From: Echinometra lucunter
Lineage: Eukaryota > Echinodermata > Echinoidea > Camarodonta > Echinometridae
Reading direction: 5' to 3'
NCBI GenBank assembly: GCA_029962745.1
Contig: CM057165.1
Location: 23,587,202 to 23,651,201, forward strand
DNA length: 64,000 bases
Each line of letters opens with the position of its first letter. Position 1 is the first letter of the stretch. The notes under the pieces are model-generated. The model was not told where the DNA came from, searched no databases, and worked only from the letters and a program-made list of their open reading frames with translations. The translations under genes and the position numbers were made by a program. Shown here in pieces: positions 50,366 to 63,321 of this stretch.

Positions 50366-50877
50366 ACCGTAAGTCTCGCTAGAGTGACAACCGGTCGAGG
50401 ACCGGTTTTGGCAGTCCCGTTATTGGTTGGTGACCGGTTGCTTGATGTTTTCGGTCGGCTCATAAACAAATTAGAGGTTTTCTGATCTTTTATCGATCGT
50501 CTAAATAGGTAGCAGACTGGTTGGAGACTGGTCTTCAGAGGTTGACGGCTGATGCCATGCAGTTCCTGTGGCCCATGACCTACAGCAGCTAATCAGCAAG
50601 CAGCTAATCTGTGACCTACAGATCACCGATCGACGACATTACCATGGAAACGCGCACCGTCGCAATTTCTCTCCTGCGCACCTCTGCGCAGTCATAAATA
50701 ACACGGAAAGAGACGGCGACCAGCCGGTAACTGTTTTCTAGCCTTCCCACCATTATTCCTTTAAAAAAATGAATTAACAACCGGTCTGCTAACGATAGGT
50801 GACATATGTGCAACCGATCGACGTCCTTTCCGAAACCGGTCACCGGTCAACCAGTCACCACTCTGGTGAGACTTGGG
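50366..50877. mobile_element. Foldback MITE rich in ACCGGT
   Basis: Ends CCGTAAGTCTCGCTAGAGTG and CACTCTGGTGAGACTTGGG are imperfect inverted copies. The interior has many ACCGGTC words in both orientations. Noncoding. Confidence 0.7.
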
Positions 50878-51075
50878 ATTTAAGCACATTCCCATATATT
50901 TGGAAGCACTTTATTTCACTTTTAGAATTTTGCAAAACCCAAAGTCGCCCTAAAAGAAATATCAAGCACTTCCATCTGCATGTAACTCGTGATCGCCATG
51001 GTCCGTTATTATTAACCCGCTAACGACTGAAATCTTTGAATTTCATAGGCTTAATACAGGAGCAACCCGGTTCAA

Positions 51076-51376
51076 GGGTCCCGTTGCATAAAACTTACTA
51101 TTATGGTAACTTTGCAGTCAATGTTTACTACCATGGAAACCTTGAATTTGAATGCCTGCTGAACACTGTTACAAGGGTTTCTATACAGCAACCTAATTCC
51201 TGTTTTTATTGTCAATCTTTTTGTATTTAATAATTGCATACAAATTGTATTATATTTTCTGGATGTTTTTATGAAACTGTTTTTATACATGAAATTGAAT
51301 AAAGACCAATTGAATTGAATTGAATTGAAATGATGGCAAAAGTTACCATCATAGCAAGTTTTATGCAACGGGACCC
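51076..51376. mobile_element. Foldback MITE with a retroposon tail inside
   Basis: GGGTCCCGTTGCATAAAACT is mirrored by AGTTTTATGCAACGGGACCC. Inside is a plus-strand retroposon 3' end ending in (TTGAA)n at about 51303-51328. Confidence 0.85.
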
Positions 51377-51599
51377 TGTACAGGTTAAATTAGAAGCATA
51401 TAGCATAGAGGCAGAGAGGATGCACAGAATGACAAAGATTCCCACTGTATGAAATGTTAGGTTAAAGTGATTACACAATGGTAAACAAAATTTGGATATA
51501 TGATCGAGAATAGAATTCTAAGAAGAATGACATTAAAAATATGATGATTTTCAATCGAAATCAATGCATTTTGGCTAATTTTCTCATGAAAAGTTATGA

Positions 51600-52163
51600 G
51601 TTGACCCAAAAAAATTGAGTATGAGGTATGACGTAAAAGTAGGTACCCAGCTTCGCGCATTGCAGTTGTGCTACGTGCTAGACTGTACAACATGTATTAT
51701 ACCTTGCGCGCATTTTGCTAGAAGTGCGCCACAAGGTACCCAGAGTGGATTTATAGAGAGAGTGGCGACACGCGTATGTACAAGCTATGGGGCGCGGGGT
51801 CAAAGGTCAAACATGGGGATCAAAATAGTTCCCTCCCAGTCTGTTGCGTCGTCTGCTACCTACATGAACAGAACGAAGGTGCCTTGCTGCCAGCTTGCAA
51901 GACGATATTTGATTGTATCCACTTTTTACTGACAATATGTATAAAGCTTCCCGAACGAAGGAAATGCAGCATAAAATCTCAATGTTTGATTCCGGTGAAA
52001 AAAAGTCTTCTGTTTTGAGCCAGAATGGCATTTACGAATCATTCCCCTGCAGCTGTTTGGTACCATTATTGTTTTAAAATTCTTTTATTCAAACATAATT
52101 CCGAATTTTGTAAGCATACACTATACTGCTATGCTCAATCCATTTCCTTATGTGTGTGATCAT

Positions 52164-52197
<34 letters not shown>

Positions 52198-52305
52198 TTC
52201 AGTTTTCTTTTGGATAAGGACTAATATAAACTCATTTGATAATCATTTTGAGCAAACTCTATTCTTGCAGACGGCAGTTCATCCCGGGGCTCCAATTTGG
52301 TGCCG
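51600..52305. other. Intergenic DNA with GGTACCCAG end-like motif
   Basis: No gene. GGTACCCAGAGTGGATTTAT (51736) followed by AGAGAGAGTG recurs inverted at about 58165-58197. (CT)n at 52173-52198. Confidence 0.45.
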
Positions 52306-52619
52306 ACGGGGGTGTGTCGCTGAAGCCTTCATAATCGTACCCATGTTTAATGGTCATTTTGGCAGAGAAGGGCACCCATTATTAGGGATTATGCACCTCG
52401 GATGTATAGGCCTATTCTAAAGAAAAAAATTACTCATTTTTAACAAGTAAGGGGCGTGTTAAAGTATTTCCCGACTCTCGGATGTGTACTCTAAACAATA
52501 TAGAATTGCTGATTTTAAAAAAGTGAGGAGCATGTTTAGGGATTTTCCGACTCGAAACTATACCACATGATTAGGGATTTCTTCCAAAAAAGCGACTCAT
52601 CTCAGCGACACACCCCCGT
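52306..52619. mobile_element. MITE with ACGGGGGTGTGTCGCTGA ends
   Basis: The exact 18-bp inverted termini are 52306-52323 and 52602-52619. Noncoding, 314 bp. Confidence 0.88.
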
Positions 52620-53660
52620 AGACCATATTAGGCCCGTGCCCCCCCCCCCCCCCCCCCGCCAGTCCATTTCCTCAATACTGGGTGTCAATTGGTTAAATTT
52701 TATATCATGAAGTAATGCTGAAATCAGTTCACTCACTCAACAATCTTTATTTCTTCTCTATAGCATATCTTCTATAACCACTCTCCTCTTTTGTTGTCCA
52801 TTCGTTGATTATAAGAAATTCATTTTAAAAGATTTAGCTTTGTTCCTCTCTCTCACTCTCTGTCATTCAACTCAATAAAACTCTCCACGTTTTTGCCTTT
52901 TCTCTCTTTCTTTATATCTATCACTACGTCTACACTGTCTTCAGATCATCCCTTTTCTCTCTCTCGCATTCTGTCAATTTCCGATTTTCTGGCCATAAAT
53001 GTCCCCCTCCCCAATCCTGCATATGCGTTGAAAGACACACCCCTCTCCACAAAGCATTCTTGAAGTATAACAGACTTTTAAACTGGCAGAGGTTTTTCGT
53101 ACATAATATGAAAGAATCATTTATTCTAGTGAAATTATTAAAATGCTAAATCTGATTCAATATCTCTAATCAAATGCATGTTAATTTTATTAACACCCCT
53201 TCCCAAATAATAGTAAAGGGGGAAGGGAAACTCTTCAACCTTTGCATTAGGACGGAAATTCCAAGGGGGGCATGTCCTCACAATCGTGTACCCACAATTT
53301 GGAAGGTGGAGGCATTTTATCAAACGTAGCTTCCTCCCCGCCCATTTTTTTTTTTTTGGGGGGGGGGATTTTTAATATTTTCTTTTTTAGTGAAGTTTCA
53401 GATACAAGGAGACACCTATTGGAATTTCTTATGCTTCCCCTCACCTTTCAAGACAGATTTCCATCCATGAGTGCAGTACGTAGTTTTGGCAACGTTTATG
53501 AAAATCAGCTTGAATACTGCTCACATACATGACCAGTAGCAACTAATTCTCAGTATAGACTGCTGCTTTCTAAGTCAATTACTTAGCATAAACGATTCGA
53601 TTGTATTGGTGTTCATTGCACTTACAACATATTGGCTTCCACCTCAAAAGGGAAGTTCAT
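52620..53660. other. Intergenic DNA, nothing recognised
   Basis: C and G homopolymers, CT-rich stretches, no gene. Confidence 0.45.
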
Positions 53661-53674
53661 CTTCAAATATTTTA

Positions 53675-54670
53675 TTATAATAAAAGTTGAATGTGAGCAA
53701 CATGACAGTGAAAATTTGACCATCACTCTATTATAGCAAGAAAGTCATAATTCATTTTCAAGTATACTGCTTAGATTCAATACTGAAAACACTTGATTTT
53801 TCTGTACATGCCATCAAAGCAAGAATTTTTCATTTGGCCGAGGGCAAAAAATGAGATGAGTACATGGCCGTACGAAGAAATTTTTTCAGGGGGGGGGGGC
53901 AAGTATTTTTCTTTTTTTAAACTTGAAAACGAGGGAGTGAAGTGGCCGAGCTGGTCACAAGGATACTTTTGTATCTTTAAAAGTGAAATTGAGGGATTTG
54001 GTGGATTTTAAGAAAATTTTCAGTAAAATTATGTCAGTTTTTAAAATTTCGGAGGGGGGGGGGGGAGGGGCAACTGACCCCCTTCCCCCTGCCGCGTATG
54101 GCCATGGACGAGTATGAAATAAATTCTTATACTTCAAAAATAACATGCAACAAAAAATATTACATTTTGTAACATAATTTCTGTTCCTATGAATTCTGTA
54201 GTTACGTCATATGGAAAATCAAGACTTTCATAGTGAAAAAAAAAATGCATTTGTTCTACACATGCTAAAAAAAAAAAAAAAATCATTTGTTATAATAAAA
54301 GTTGAATGTGAGTAACATGCCATCAAAGCAAAAAATTTCACTCGGCTGAGGACAAAAATGAGATGAATACATGGCCATATGCAGAAATTTTTTTTCGGGG
54401 GGGGGGGGCAAGACACGTAAATTTTTTTTGGAAAAAACTTGGTCACAAGGATGCTTCCCCTCTGCACCCCTTTCCCCTGCTGTGTACGGCCATGGATGAG
54501 TATGAAATAAATTCTTATACTTTAAAACTAACATGCAACAAAAAATATTGCATATGGTAACACAATTTCTGTACCTTTGAATTACATAGTTACATCATAT
54601 GGAAAATAAAGACTTTCAAAGCAAAAAAAAAAAAAAAAAAAATGTGTGTGTTCTACACATTCTAAAAAAA
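53675..54670 (+). repeat. Diverged tandem duplication, each unit holding an ATGGCC-ended MITE
   Basis: AAAAGTTGAATGTGAG, ATGCCATCAAAGCAA, GTATGAAATAAATTCTTATA and TTCTACACAT recur about 400-610 bp apart. MITEs at 53864-54105 and 54371-54492 have ATGGCC/GGCCAT ends. The second unit is shorter by internal deletion. Confidence 0.8.
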
Positions 54671-57192
54671 TCATTTCAGGTTATTTCTTAGTTTCACAAG
54701 AGACTCTAATTTCTCTTCATAGGTAGTAGCCCACATTTGCAAGCATCAACCAATCTGCACAAAAGCTTTACTTTATATTGCTATAAGCCACAGAAAGACA
54801 CTTGTAAAGTTTTAGATCTCAGTACATTCCCGTTTAGGATTGAGAAGGAAAAAAATTAACACAAAACTTTTCTTTTATTTTCTTTGTTTTGTAAAGGGGC
54901 CTTCCTGATGCTTTAAGAGCAAAATCATTCATTTTTGACTTATTCTTTGGAATATTGTTGTAAATTTGATAACATGATAGTTTTACTTTATCTGTCATCT
55001 AAAATTGCAATTAGCTAATCTCTCTTCAAATTCTGAAACGATGTAGTGCAAATGCTTAAACATAACAATAAGTTTTGAACATTAAATTAGAATACTCAGC
55101 TAAATGCCCCTACCTTTCTTTGAAATATTTTATGGCTTGATGCCGAAAGTTTGAAGATGTAATTGACTAACCTAATGGCAAATTTTAAAACTATACTGAA
55201 TCCAAATCAGATTCACAATTTGGAGAGGGCATCTCCTATTTGCTCTTGACAATACCTGTTTTGGTGAAAAATGAACATTTAATGGGGAGAATAGACTACT
55301 CATTCAAAACAAAGTGCTAGGACCACACAAATAATATATAAAAAAGAACATCTTTTTAAACGTTCTGAAATTTTTGAAGAACTTTAGCCCAATAATGATT
55401 TGTTCCCATCAGATGCAAGGGTTTCAGTAGCTTATAGCAGTTGTCAGTGAAAATGAGACTCTTTTACAGGCTGCCCCGACTTCTTCACCATGTGGCATAT
55501 TCACAAAGAAATGTGTAACTTGAAAGGGGGAAAAATCAAAGAAAAAAGAATGCAATGAAATGAGATAAGAGTCCTTTAACTCCACAATTCTTTGTTAACC
55601 AGAAGAAGAAAAACAAGGTGGGATATGGGAATATTTCCCCTTCCCCTTTCTAAATTTCTGTCTATGCCAAAGCTAAATTTTAGGCTACTGCCATGGACAC
55701 TGGCTGCCTGAAATTCCACCACTTATTTGGGCAGGCAGTAACATTGTATCTCTGCTCAGTCTGTGCTTCGTCTATTTTCTTGCCCTCAGCAGATGTAAAT
55801 CTCTGCCCGTTTCTCTCTGTCTTTGCCAAAGATTGCGGTGTGATGATTCTTCGTAGCATGCATCATTTTGATTTTGCTCTGCAAAAGAAAATAAAATAAA
55901 GAGGAGAAAGTAAAGGAAGACAGAAGGGGGGGGGGGGGGAGAGAGAGATAGAAAGATAAAGGGAGGGCAGAGGAAATGAAAGAAAGACAAACAGAAATAG
56001 TTTATATTATCACATTATTCATGCTTTCAGCTCCTTTCATTACTGAAAAACTGACATGTAAACTAACCTACATTTAAAGTGTCTTTACACTAGCAATTTT
56101 TAAAAACAAATGATAATGACTAAGCAGATTAATTCAGTCAGTTCATAATTACTGGAAAAGAAATTATTTGAACCATTCCAATATTAAAAGAAATTTAGCC
56201 AAGGCTACATAAGGTTTATGTATGATAGAGACTGTTATACTCATGATATGATCTGTGCTTTAACAAAGAAGTTTAATAATGCAATATCAGTATGCAAAAT
56301 TACCTCTAAATGCTGAAGTCAAACAAAAAAGCTAACATGACATCTGCCAACATTTCTTTCATGGCATATCCTGCCTCTCATGAAGCGAAGTTCTGTATTG
56401 AAGTTCTGTATCTTCAGTCTGTGTCAACTCCATCAAATCATTAATTATGGTCCAGCATCCTGTAATAAATATCAAATAGTAAATAATTATCATTGGATAA
56501 AAACAGTCCGTGGAGGAATCATGGAATGTTATCAAATCTATGTTTACTTCATCATGAATTCATGTGTACAAAACAATGAAACTTGCATTCCAATACAGGC
56601 AATTTAAGGGTAAATTTAAGCGCAGCCAACACAACCCCCCCCCCCTCCCCCAAAAAAACTATTAAAAAAAAAAAGTAATGATGAACAATGAGGTTATCAT
56701 TTCATATTTTCTTGAGATTGCTAGTTGCTAATAAAGGAAAAGTCTAAATTATCCATATACACTATGTGAGGTTTTTAGTCTTATAATTGGTAGATACCAG
56801 TGGATTTGTGGTCCAGTGCAGTCGTCCTAAATGATTACATAATCCTGCCAAAGGATTTCTCATACAGGCATTAACAAGTCTGCACAAGAAATAAGCACAA
56901 CAATAATACTGGGGTAGGCCCTATACAGATTCTGCATGCAAAATTGTAACAATTTCTGATTTTCATTCAGTTTTTTCAACCAATTTATTGAATTAACACT
57001 GGAATTCAGTTGATCTTCAGTAGATCTGGAACTAATTGAACAGAACCTAGATATATAGTCTTCTAGATCTAGAGACTAGAGCTCTAGATCCAGGTCTAAT
57101 ACTGACTGGACTAGACCCTAAATCTTAATCTTTTCTTGGCCTTGGGCTTGGGCCTGGTCTTACTCTTAGTTTGGAGGGGGAACTTTGGTTTG
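54671..57192. other. Intergenic DNA, little recognised
   Basis: AT-rich, no ORF with motifs. A truncated piece of the TTTCATGAAAC MITE family is near 55405 (GATGCAAGGGTTTCAGTAGC). Confidence 0.45.
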
Positions 57193-57201
57193 GGACTAAC
57201 T

Positions 57202-57323
57202 TAGACCGAAGTGTTCTGTCTCTAACAGTCGTCGTTAGCCTTGTATTTTGGTAGGGTCCGAGTGCCGACCCTACCAAAATACGAGGCTAACGACGACGGT
57301 TAGAGACAGAACACTTCAGTCTA
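57202..57323. mobile_element. 122-bp foldback, Mutator-like (9-bp target duplication)
   Basis: Arms of 57 bp (57202-57258 and 57267-57323) pair with three mismatches around an 8-base loop. The element is flanked by a perfect direct repeat GGACTAACT (57193-57201 and 57324-57332). Almost the whole element is one hairpin. Confidence 0.92.
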
Positions 57324-57332
57324 GGACTAACT

Positions 57333-58410
57333 TAGCTAGGCCTAGACTAATAGTAACGATAGTAGTACCCTAGAGTCTAGCTAGGGCAAGGCTTGGGTCG
57401 GGATTTTTAATTCAAATATTTACTAATTTAGACCTCTAGTCTTTACTTTACTTAAGGCAAACTGAAACTATTATCATTAAAAGAGCAGGCTCAAAAATCT
57501 GAATACAATTTGAAACGTGTGCACGAAGCCCCAAAATTTCAGCATGGGCCGCGGCTCTTGCTCCAGCCGAGACCAGCCCTAGGCTCCTACGCCGCCCGCC
57601 TCGGCTTTGCCCGAGTTGGCCGTGCCGTGGACGGCGCTAGCCACAAAATCAAATCAAAATAGTTCCCTTAACATTCCAGTGGTCCCTCATGCAGTATTTC
57701 TATGTCTGGTTTTTGTCTAAATTTACGCTATTTTCGTTAAAAATAACGAAATTCAAAAAATGGCAACCTTGAAAATAACATGCAAATATTTTTTCCAACA
57801 CATCATAACCATCAGTACTGACAGAAAATGCGAAAATAATCTTTAATCGTCATTTTTCTCCCTAAAAGAACATGAAAATTGGATTTGTTAAACCGGCGTT
57901 TATTTACATTGAAAAGACATTACGCAAACTCCACAGGATCAGACTTAATTGATATAAAAGTGATACAACTGTCCTAGAAAAATATTTTTTCAGGGAAAAT
58001 GCGGTATCAGAACCAGAAAACGAACAGAGAAAATTCGACTTACTGAAATTTCAGTGCCTGTATCATTTCACCACAGACGCTGCTGAAGCAGGAAATCAGC
58101 CGAGGGAACTATTTTTGAGCTCCATGAAATAACTGACCAATCAGAAACGACTTCCGTTTTCGTCACTCTCTCTATAAATCCACTCTGAAGGTACCCAGTT
58201 TGACGTCATTTTGACGTCAAAGTGGGTACCCAGTTGAAACTGGGTCACAGCTGAGGGGTCAAAAATATCCTGAAATCTTACCACATTTGGGGGTTTCCTT
58301 GGCAACACTACTTTTTAAAAAACTTTAGGCGGATGATTTTCTGCTAATAAAATCATGCTCTTTTAAATGAGCTAACATTGTTTCAATTCAATTCTTAACT
58401 CGGGGCATTA
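57333..58410. other. Intergenic DNA with inverted GGTACCCAG motifs
   Basis: A GC-rich patch at 57540-57650 (GCCGCGGCTCTTGC, CCGCCCGCCTCGG). At 58160-58250 ATAAATCCACTCTGAAGGTA and AAAGTGGGTACCCAGTT mirror 51640-51765. Confidence 0.45.
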
Positions 58411-58418
58411 AGCCCACC

Positions 58419-59620
58419 CATTGGCGTAAATGCCGGGGGGGGGGGGGGGGGGTTGGGGGATATATCCCCCCACTTTTTGGAGAGGGGGGATGGCGTGTAC
58501 AAATATCCCCCCACTTTTTAAGGAAGAAAATATATTTTGATTAATCAGTAAAATTTTTGAAAATCTGTCATAAGCAACCATCATATTATAAAATTTCTAT
58601 TTGAAAATACGATTGAAAACCAGAAAAGTGGTTATTTTTGGCTCGGTGGCTTCGCTCGCTCGTCATATTTTAGAATTTCTATTTGTAAATGCGATTGAAA
58701 ACCAGAAAAGTGGTTATTTTTGGCTCGCTCGCAAAATAGATATCAAAATGTGTATAAGGGGGTTTGTGTGGATGGGTGGGGGTGTGTGCTTATACTTAAG
58801 TATAAGGACCTGACCCTTAATCAGCACATTAGAAATGTTTGCCGTTGCGCTTCATGGGGTATTAGTAAAATTGAAAAGTTAAAAAAGATGTCTCGACAAA
58901 GCAGCTACTGAGCGAATAGTACATGCCTTTGTTTCTTCACACTTGGACTATTGTAATGGTTTACTTGCTGGTCTCCCATATTTCACTATAGCGCCCCTTC
59001 AAAGGATACAGAATTCTGCAGCTAGACTAATTACCCTAAAATCTGAACACATTACCCCAGTTCTACATTCTCTTCACTGGCTCCAGATCCATGAAAGAAT
59101 TATCTTCAAAGTTCCTCTTCTTGTCTTTAAAATCATTCACGGTCTAGCTCCATCCTATCTTCAAGATCTCATTTCTCTCCGTTCATCATCTTCTTCAGCA
59201 ACTCAACGTCTCCGTTCTGCTTATATTGCCCACCTGCAACTATCTCCTGGACCCCGTACCATGACCCGTTATGGTGATCGTGTCTTTTCTTCCCTTGCCC
59301 CAAAACTCTGGAACAATCTTCCCATCTACATTCGTGAGGCCTCCACTATAGACTCATTCAAAACACTTCTTAAATCTCATCTTAATTGTTGGGCAATCCT
59401 CTTCTTAGTTAATGTATTTTATATGTGTTCTTCCTCTTTTTTTTTTCCTCTTTCGCTCTCTTTTTCACATGCGCTTAGAAACACTGTATTAAGCGCAATA
59501 TAAATGTTACATATTATTATTATTATTATTATCATTATTAAGTGTGAGATCGACAGAAAAAAAATCGTCTAAAAAGTCGATCCCCCCCCCCCCACTCCTC
59601 AAAGTGGATTTACTCCGGTG
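58419..59620. mobile_element. hAT-type MITE, CATTGGCGTAAATGCC ends, 8-bp duplication
   Basis: Flanked by perfect AGCCCACC (58411-58418 and 59621-59628). Same family as 15915-16391. It contains a LINE insertion at about 58800-59535. Confidence 0.88.
58800..59535 (+). pseudogene. CR1/L2-like LINE 3' fragment
   Basis: Encodes HAFVSSHLDYCNGLLAGLP, APLQRIQNSAARLITL, LHWLQIHERIIFKV, LVFKIIHGLAPSYLQDLI, YGDRVFSSLAPKLWNNLP, and SFKTLLKSHL: RT thumb and C-terminus. It has a frameshift near 58905. The 3' end AAGCGCAATATAAATGTTAC is followed by ATT repeats. TTAAGT at both edges may be the target duplication. Confidence 0.85.
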
Positions 59621-60388
59621 AGCCCACCGCATGATATACAATCTGACTGTGACCCGATTTTCGAACAAATGGCATTTTACATTAAATATGAAAGTTAAAC
59701 GAGTAAAATTATCTTATTTGAAGTTCAGAACAGATAGGAATACTCAAATTTTGGTCATCTACAAGCCTTGTGGTCGGAGTAAAGGCCATTTCGGCTTCAC
59801 ATCGTAGCCGATAACAAGATTGCTATGACGCCACCACGATTCGGAATTGATTTCGCTTTTATTCCTACAGGGAAGCTCGCAATAGCCCGGAATTTCGATT
59901 TTGGTGTATAAACGACTATTCGGAACTTTGATCATTAAGATTTTACATGTTTGAATGTTCATATCAAATTCTATAACAAATTTTTCCAAAATCTGATCAC
60001 AATCGGGTCGTATAGTGTGCGTTGGGCTTTAGGAGTATCCGACCAACCTGTGGGGGGGGGGATCATTGCCCAGGGGTGGACTGGCTATGGGAAGTTTGGG
60101 GAATTTTCCTCACGGGCCGGTTAATATTTTAAAAAGGGTCGGTCATAAGACGGACTCTAGAAACTGTTTTTCTGAAAAGAAGTCTTGTCTTGCCAGCACC
60201 CAGAAATATATATATTTTGCCCTCTACCTTCTCTCGAACGTAAAATTTAAATAATGAACTGTCGATTTTTTAGACTAAAAATGTTAGCCCCAGGCCAAAT
60301 TGCGTCTATATACTTAACAAAAAGTCACGGTAACATTAATTATCATAATCATCATAAAATCCAATATGGAATTTGGAATGCATTTATA

Positions 60389-60912
60389 CCGGGTGTCCAA
60401 GAAAAAGCGGAACGGTGAATTTTCAGTACCTTACCTTAAAAAAGTAGATTATCTTTTTACATCAGTTGGTAAAGCATCGTCTACCGAAGAAAATGATACC
60501 AAGATCATTGAATTTGATGAGGTAATTTGTATTCTGTGCCCGTTTCTTAAAAAATACAGTCATTTTCAAATTTTTGGCGACTGATGGGAGTAGATTGTGT
60601 CGGGCTGGTCTTTCATAATACGATGTTTGAGGGAAGTCCACTGATGCATGTCAGCAACAAAACGTGCCATACACATGCCATATGAAAGACCATTCCCGAC
60701 ATGCTCTCCACTGTCTCGAAAAACATGCGAAATTCGAGAACTACTGTATTTTAAGAAACGTGCATAGAATCATAAGTACTTCACAACAATTAATGATCTT
60801 GGTATCATTCTCTTTGGTAGAAGATGCTTTACCTACTAAAGTAAACAGATTATCTACTTTATGAAAGTAAAGTACTGAAAATCCGCCGTTCCGATTTTTC
60901 TGGGACACCCGG
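60389..60912. mobile_element. Mariner-like foldback MITE, CCGGGTGTCC ends
   Basis: CCGGGTGTCCAAGAAAAAGC is mirrored by TTTTTCTGGGACACCCGG. TA at both flanks. Arms extend 200 bp or more with mismatches (for example GATGCTTTACC and its complement), so it folds almost fully. Confidence 0.88.
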
Positions 60913-63321
60913 TATAGATAGATTGGCCGATCACATATCACTCCTCAACTGAATATCAGTCCCAGTCCGCACCCTGCATAATTATGTCCAAATCTGGTGA
61001 TTTCTACTCTATTTGCTTGGAAAAATGATTTTTTGAACAAATGTTTATCTAAGGTGAGCATTAAACTATCCAAAAGTTGCACGGACACGCAATTCAGGGG
61101 CGGCGCTGGGGGCGGGGCGGTACATGAGGCAGGGGGGCGACCTCCTCCTATGATTTTTGAAGTGATGAAAAAAAAAAGAGGAGAAAAGGTAGAAAAAAGA
61201 GGAAGAAGAAAGAAGAGTATTTGGAAAGAGATCGCTGGTTCATGCAATTATATAATACCCCTCTTTTTATTCATTCAAAACATAAATACCAGTGGGTTAT
61301 CTTGCGCCCCCAACAAAATACCCTGGCCCTGCCCCCGATTACCTTCATGTTGTCAAAGTTTCTATGTACAGTTTATTCATTCATGTATTAATGCATTTTA
61401 TTTTATTTTATCTTCTTTTTAAAATTCTTTTGATTTTTTTTCCAAAGAGCGTGCACTTGAAGTTTTTTTTTTGTGTGTGTTTGTTGCCATGCAAGTTTTC
61501 TTGAGTGAATGATGATCACTACACTCAGATATCTGACAACAATCCCACCGTGTAATGGTTTATACCCCCGCCCTCTCTCGTTTCCCTATACAGCAAGTAC
61601 TTCGACGATTGGATAACGAGAACACCGTTTGATTGGACAAAAATTATTTGACGTCATGTTACGTCATCGAGGTGAAGAAAAGGTGTTAACCAATGGTATG
61701 CGTGCAATAACGTCAAGGGTAATGCATGCGTCACTGACTGTACTACAAAAACGAATAATGGATGATTGTGAAGAAGTGTAAATGAATACAATGAAATTTG
61801 AAAGCACTCTTAAAAGAGCTTATCTTTTTAAGAGGATAGTTATCTTTAGGTTCCTTACGCAATATCGCATCAGGATGATCAATGTGCATCAAGACAATTA
61901 TTGAAAATCCCCAGCGGCTTTATAATTATGCACACTTCCTTGGCGAAAATTCTCTCTAGGTTTTACACAGTGGCGTGTCAAACATGGGGTGAAGCCGGTG
62001 GACACTACCTCTCTCGTTTTAAGAACCAGGAATAAAACAGCACAACAACGGGTATATGGTACAAGGGAGGATGGAAAGGAGGGGGGGGGGGGGGGGGGAG
62101 GTGAGCCCAGATTTGCCTCTTTACCCCCCCCCCCCCCCCCCCCCCAGCTGGATACCCAATGCCTCGTTATTAAATTCTAGATGAGCTACTGTGTCCAGTT
62201 CTTCTCTCATATTCCCCAAATCTCTATGAATAAAAATTTACATTATTATTCTTGTGGGCCCATTTTTTTCTCTCTACCAAGAGTGTTATTAACTTCAGAC
62301 GTGCCTCGATGTGTGTGTGCGTTTTTGCGCAAGACGCTCGCAACTTTTATCTCGCGCAATCGCTTGTCATCTAGTCTCGCATCAAGTGCCTTCAAGAAAA
62401 AAAAAGAGTGGAATTTAGAAGAAGCTCTCCTTGATTGGTGGCAAAGCCGACTATTCATCTTCCATGTCAAAATCTTCATCAGCATCTCCGCTCGGACGCG
62501 AAGGCTGTGTCTGAAAATCCTCCTTAATTCCTCGTTTAGCGTCAGCGGCTAAACGCTTCTTTTTTTTCGGATCACTCTCCTCAAAAGTTGTAGTCGCTCA
62601 GTCCTCCCACTTTCTCTTGATCTCGCACTCTCTCTCTCTTCATCATCTGTAGTTTGCCCTGATCGCACCGCTACTTCGGAAGGAACGGATTCCGAACCGA
62701 GCGAAATTTGATCATAGCTTTTATCAGATTTGCACAAATTTAATCAAAACGATATTCATCTGATTTTCGGGGTCAGCGATCGGGGACATCAACAAATTCA
62801 AGTTCATCACTGTTTTGTCTACGGGAAATGACATTTCACACGCAGTGGACTGTTTAACTTTGCGTGATTATGTAACTTTTGTTTACATTTTTTCCGTCTT
62901 TGTCGAGTCTTCATGAAGGAGGAGTGAAATGACTCGATGTTGAAGTGACTTCATTGCTTAATGAATTGAGTATATATAAATTTGACAAGATAATTATTCT
63001 GGGATGATAGGAACACAGTATTAATTGATTTCTAAACGTTCACAGCATTTTTGGAAAAATCATTATCATCGCGATCAAATTGATAATTCTACCGGAGTAT
63101 TCAGCCTGGCTACATCACTTTGACGCCACAAGATTTTTAAATGACCCAATTATGTTTCGAAAGAATATAACATAAGCAAATAGCACCACTTATGATACAC
63201 ATGCTGCATTGAAAAAAAATTAAGTTTCCATTCAACCTTTCAGAGAAATCTACTAGGCCTTTTGCATCATTTGCATAGATTTGTGGCATATTAGGAGAGA
63301 CTTACTACTCAAAAACTCAAA
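60913..63321. other. Region upstream of the Prrx-like exon
   Basis: MITE-like G/C-rich scars (CAGGGGCGGCGCTGG at 61095, CAGTGGCGTG at 61970, G and C runs at 62080-62145). From about 62200 no transposon is seen. A TATATATAAA stands at 62971-62980, about 340 bp before the ATG, and could mark a core promoter. Confidence 0.4.

Larger units (their letters stand above)
58412..60027. mobile_element. Harbinger-like MITE (AGCCCACC end), split by a hAT element
   Basis: 58411-58418 and 59621-60027 belong together: left end AGCCCACC, right end TTGGGCT. Flanking TTA on both sides suggests a 3-bp Harbinger-type duplication. Termini share GCACACTATACGACC-like words with 9711-9934. Confidence 0.65.

Noticed and set aside
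50219..50485. 88-codon plus-strand ORF
   Set aside because: Runs into the ACCGGT-rich MITE, has no domain, and no splice or codon signs of a gene.
62181..62552. 123-codon plus-strand ORF upstream of the Prrx-like exon
   Set aside because: No recognisable domain, low-complexity joins, and antisense ORFs of similar length; chance is likely.
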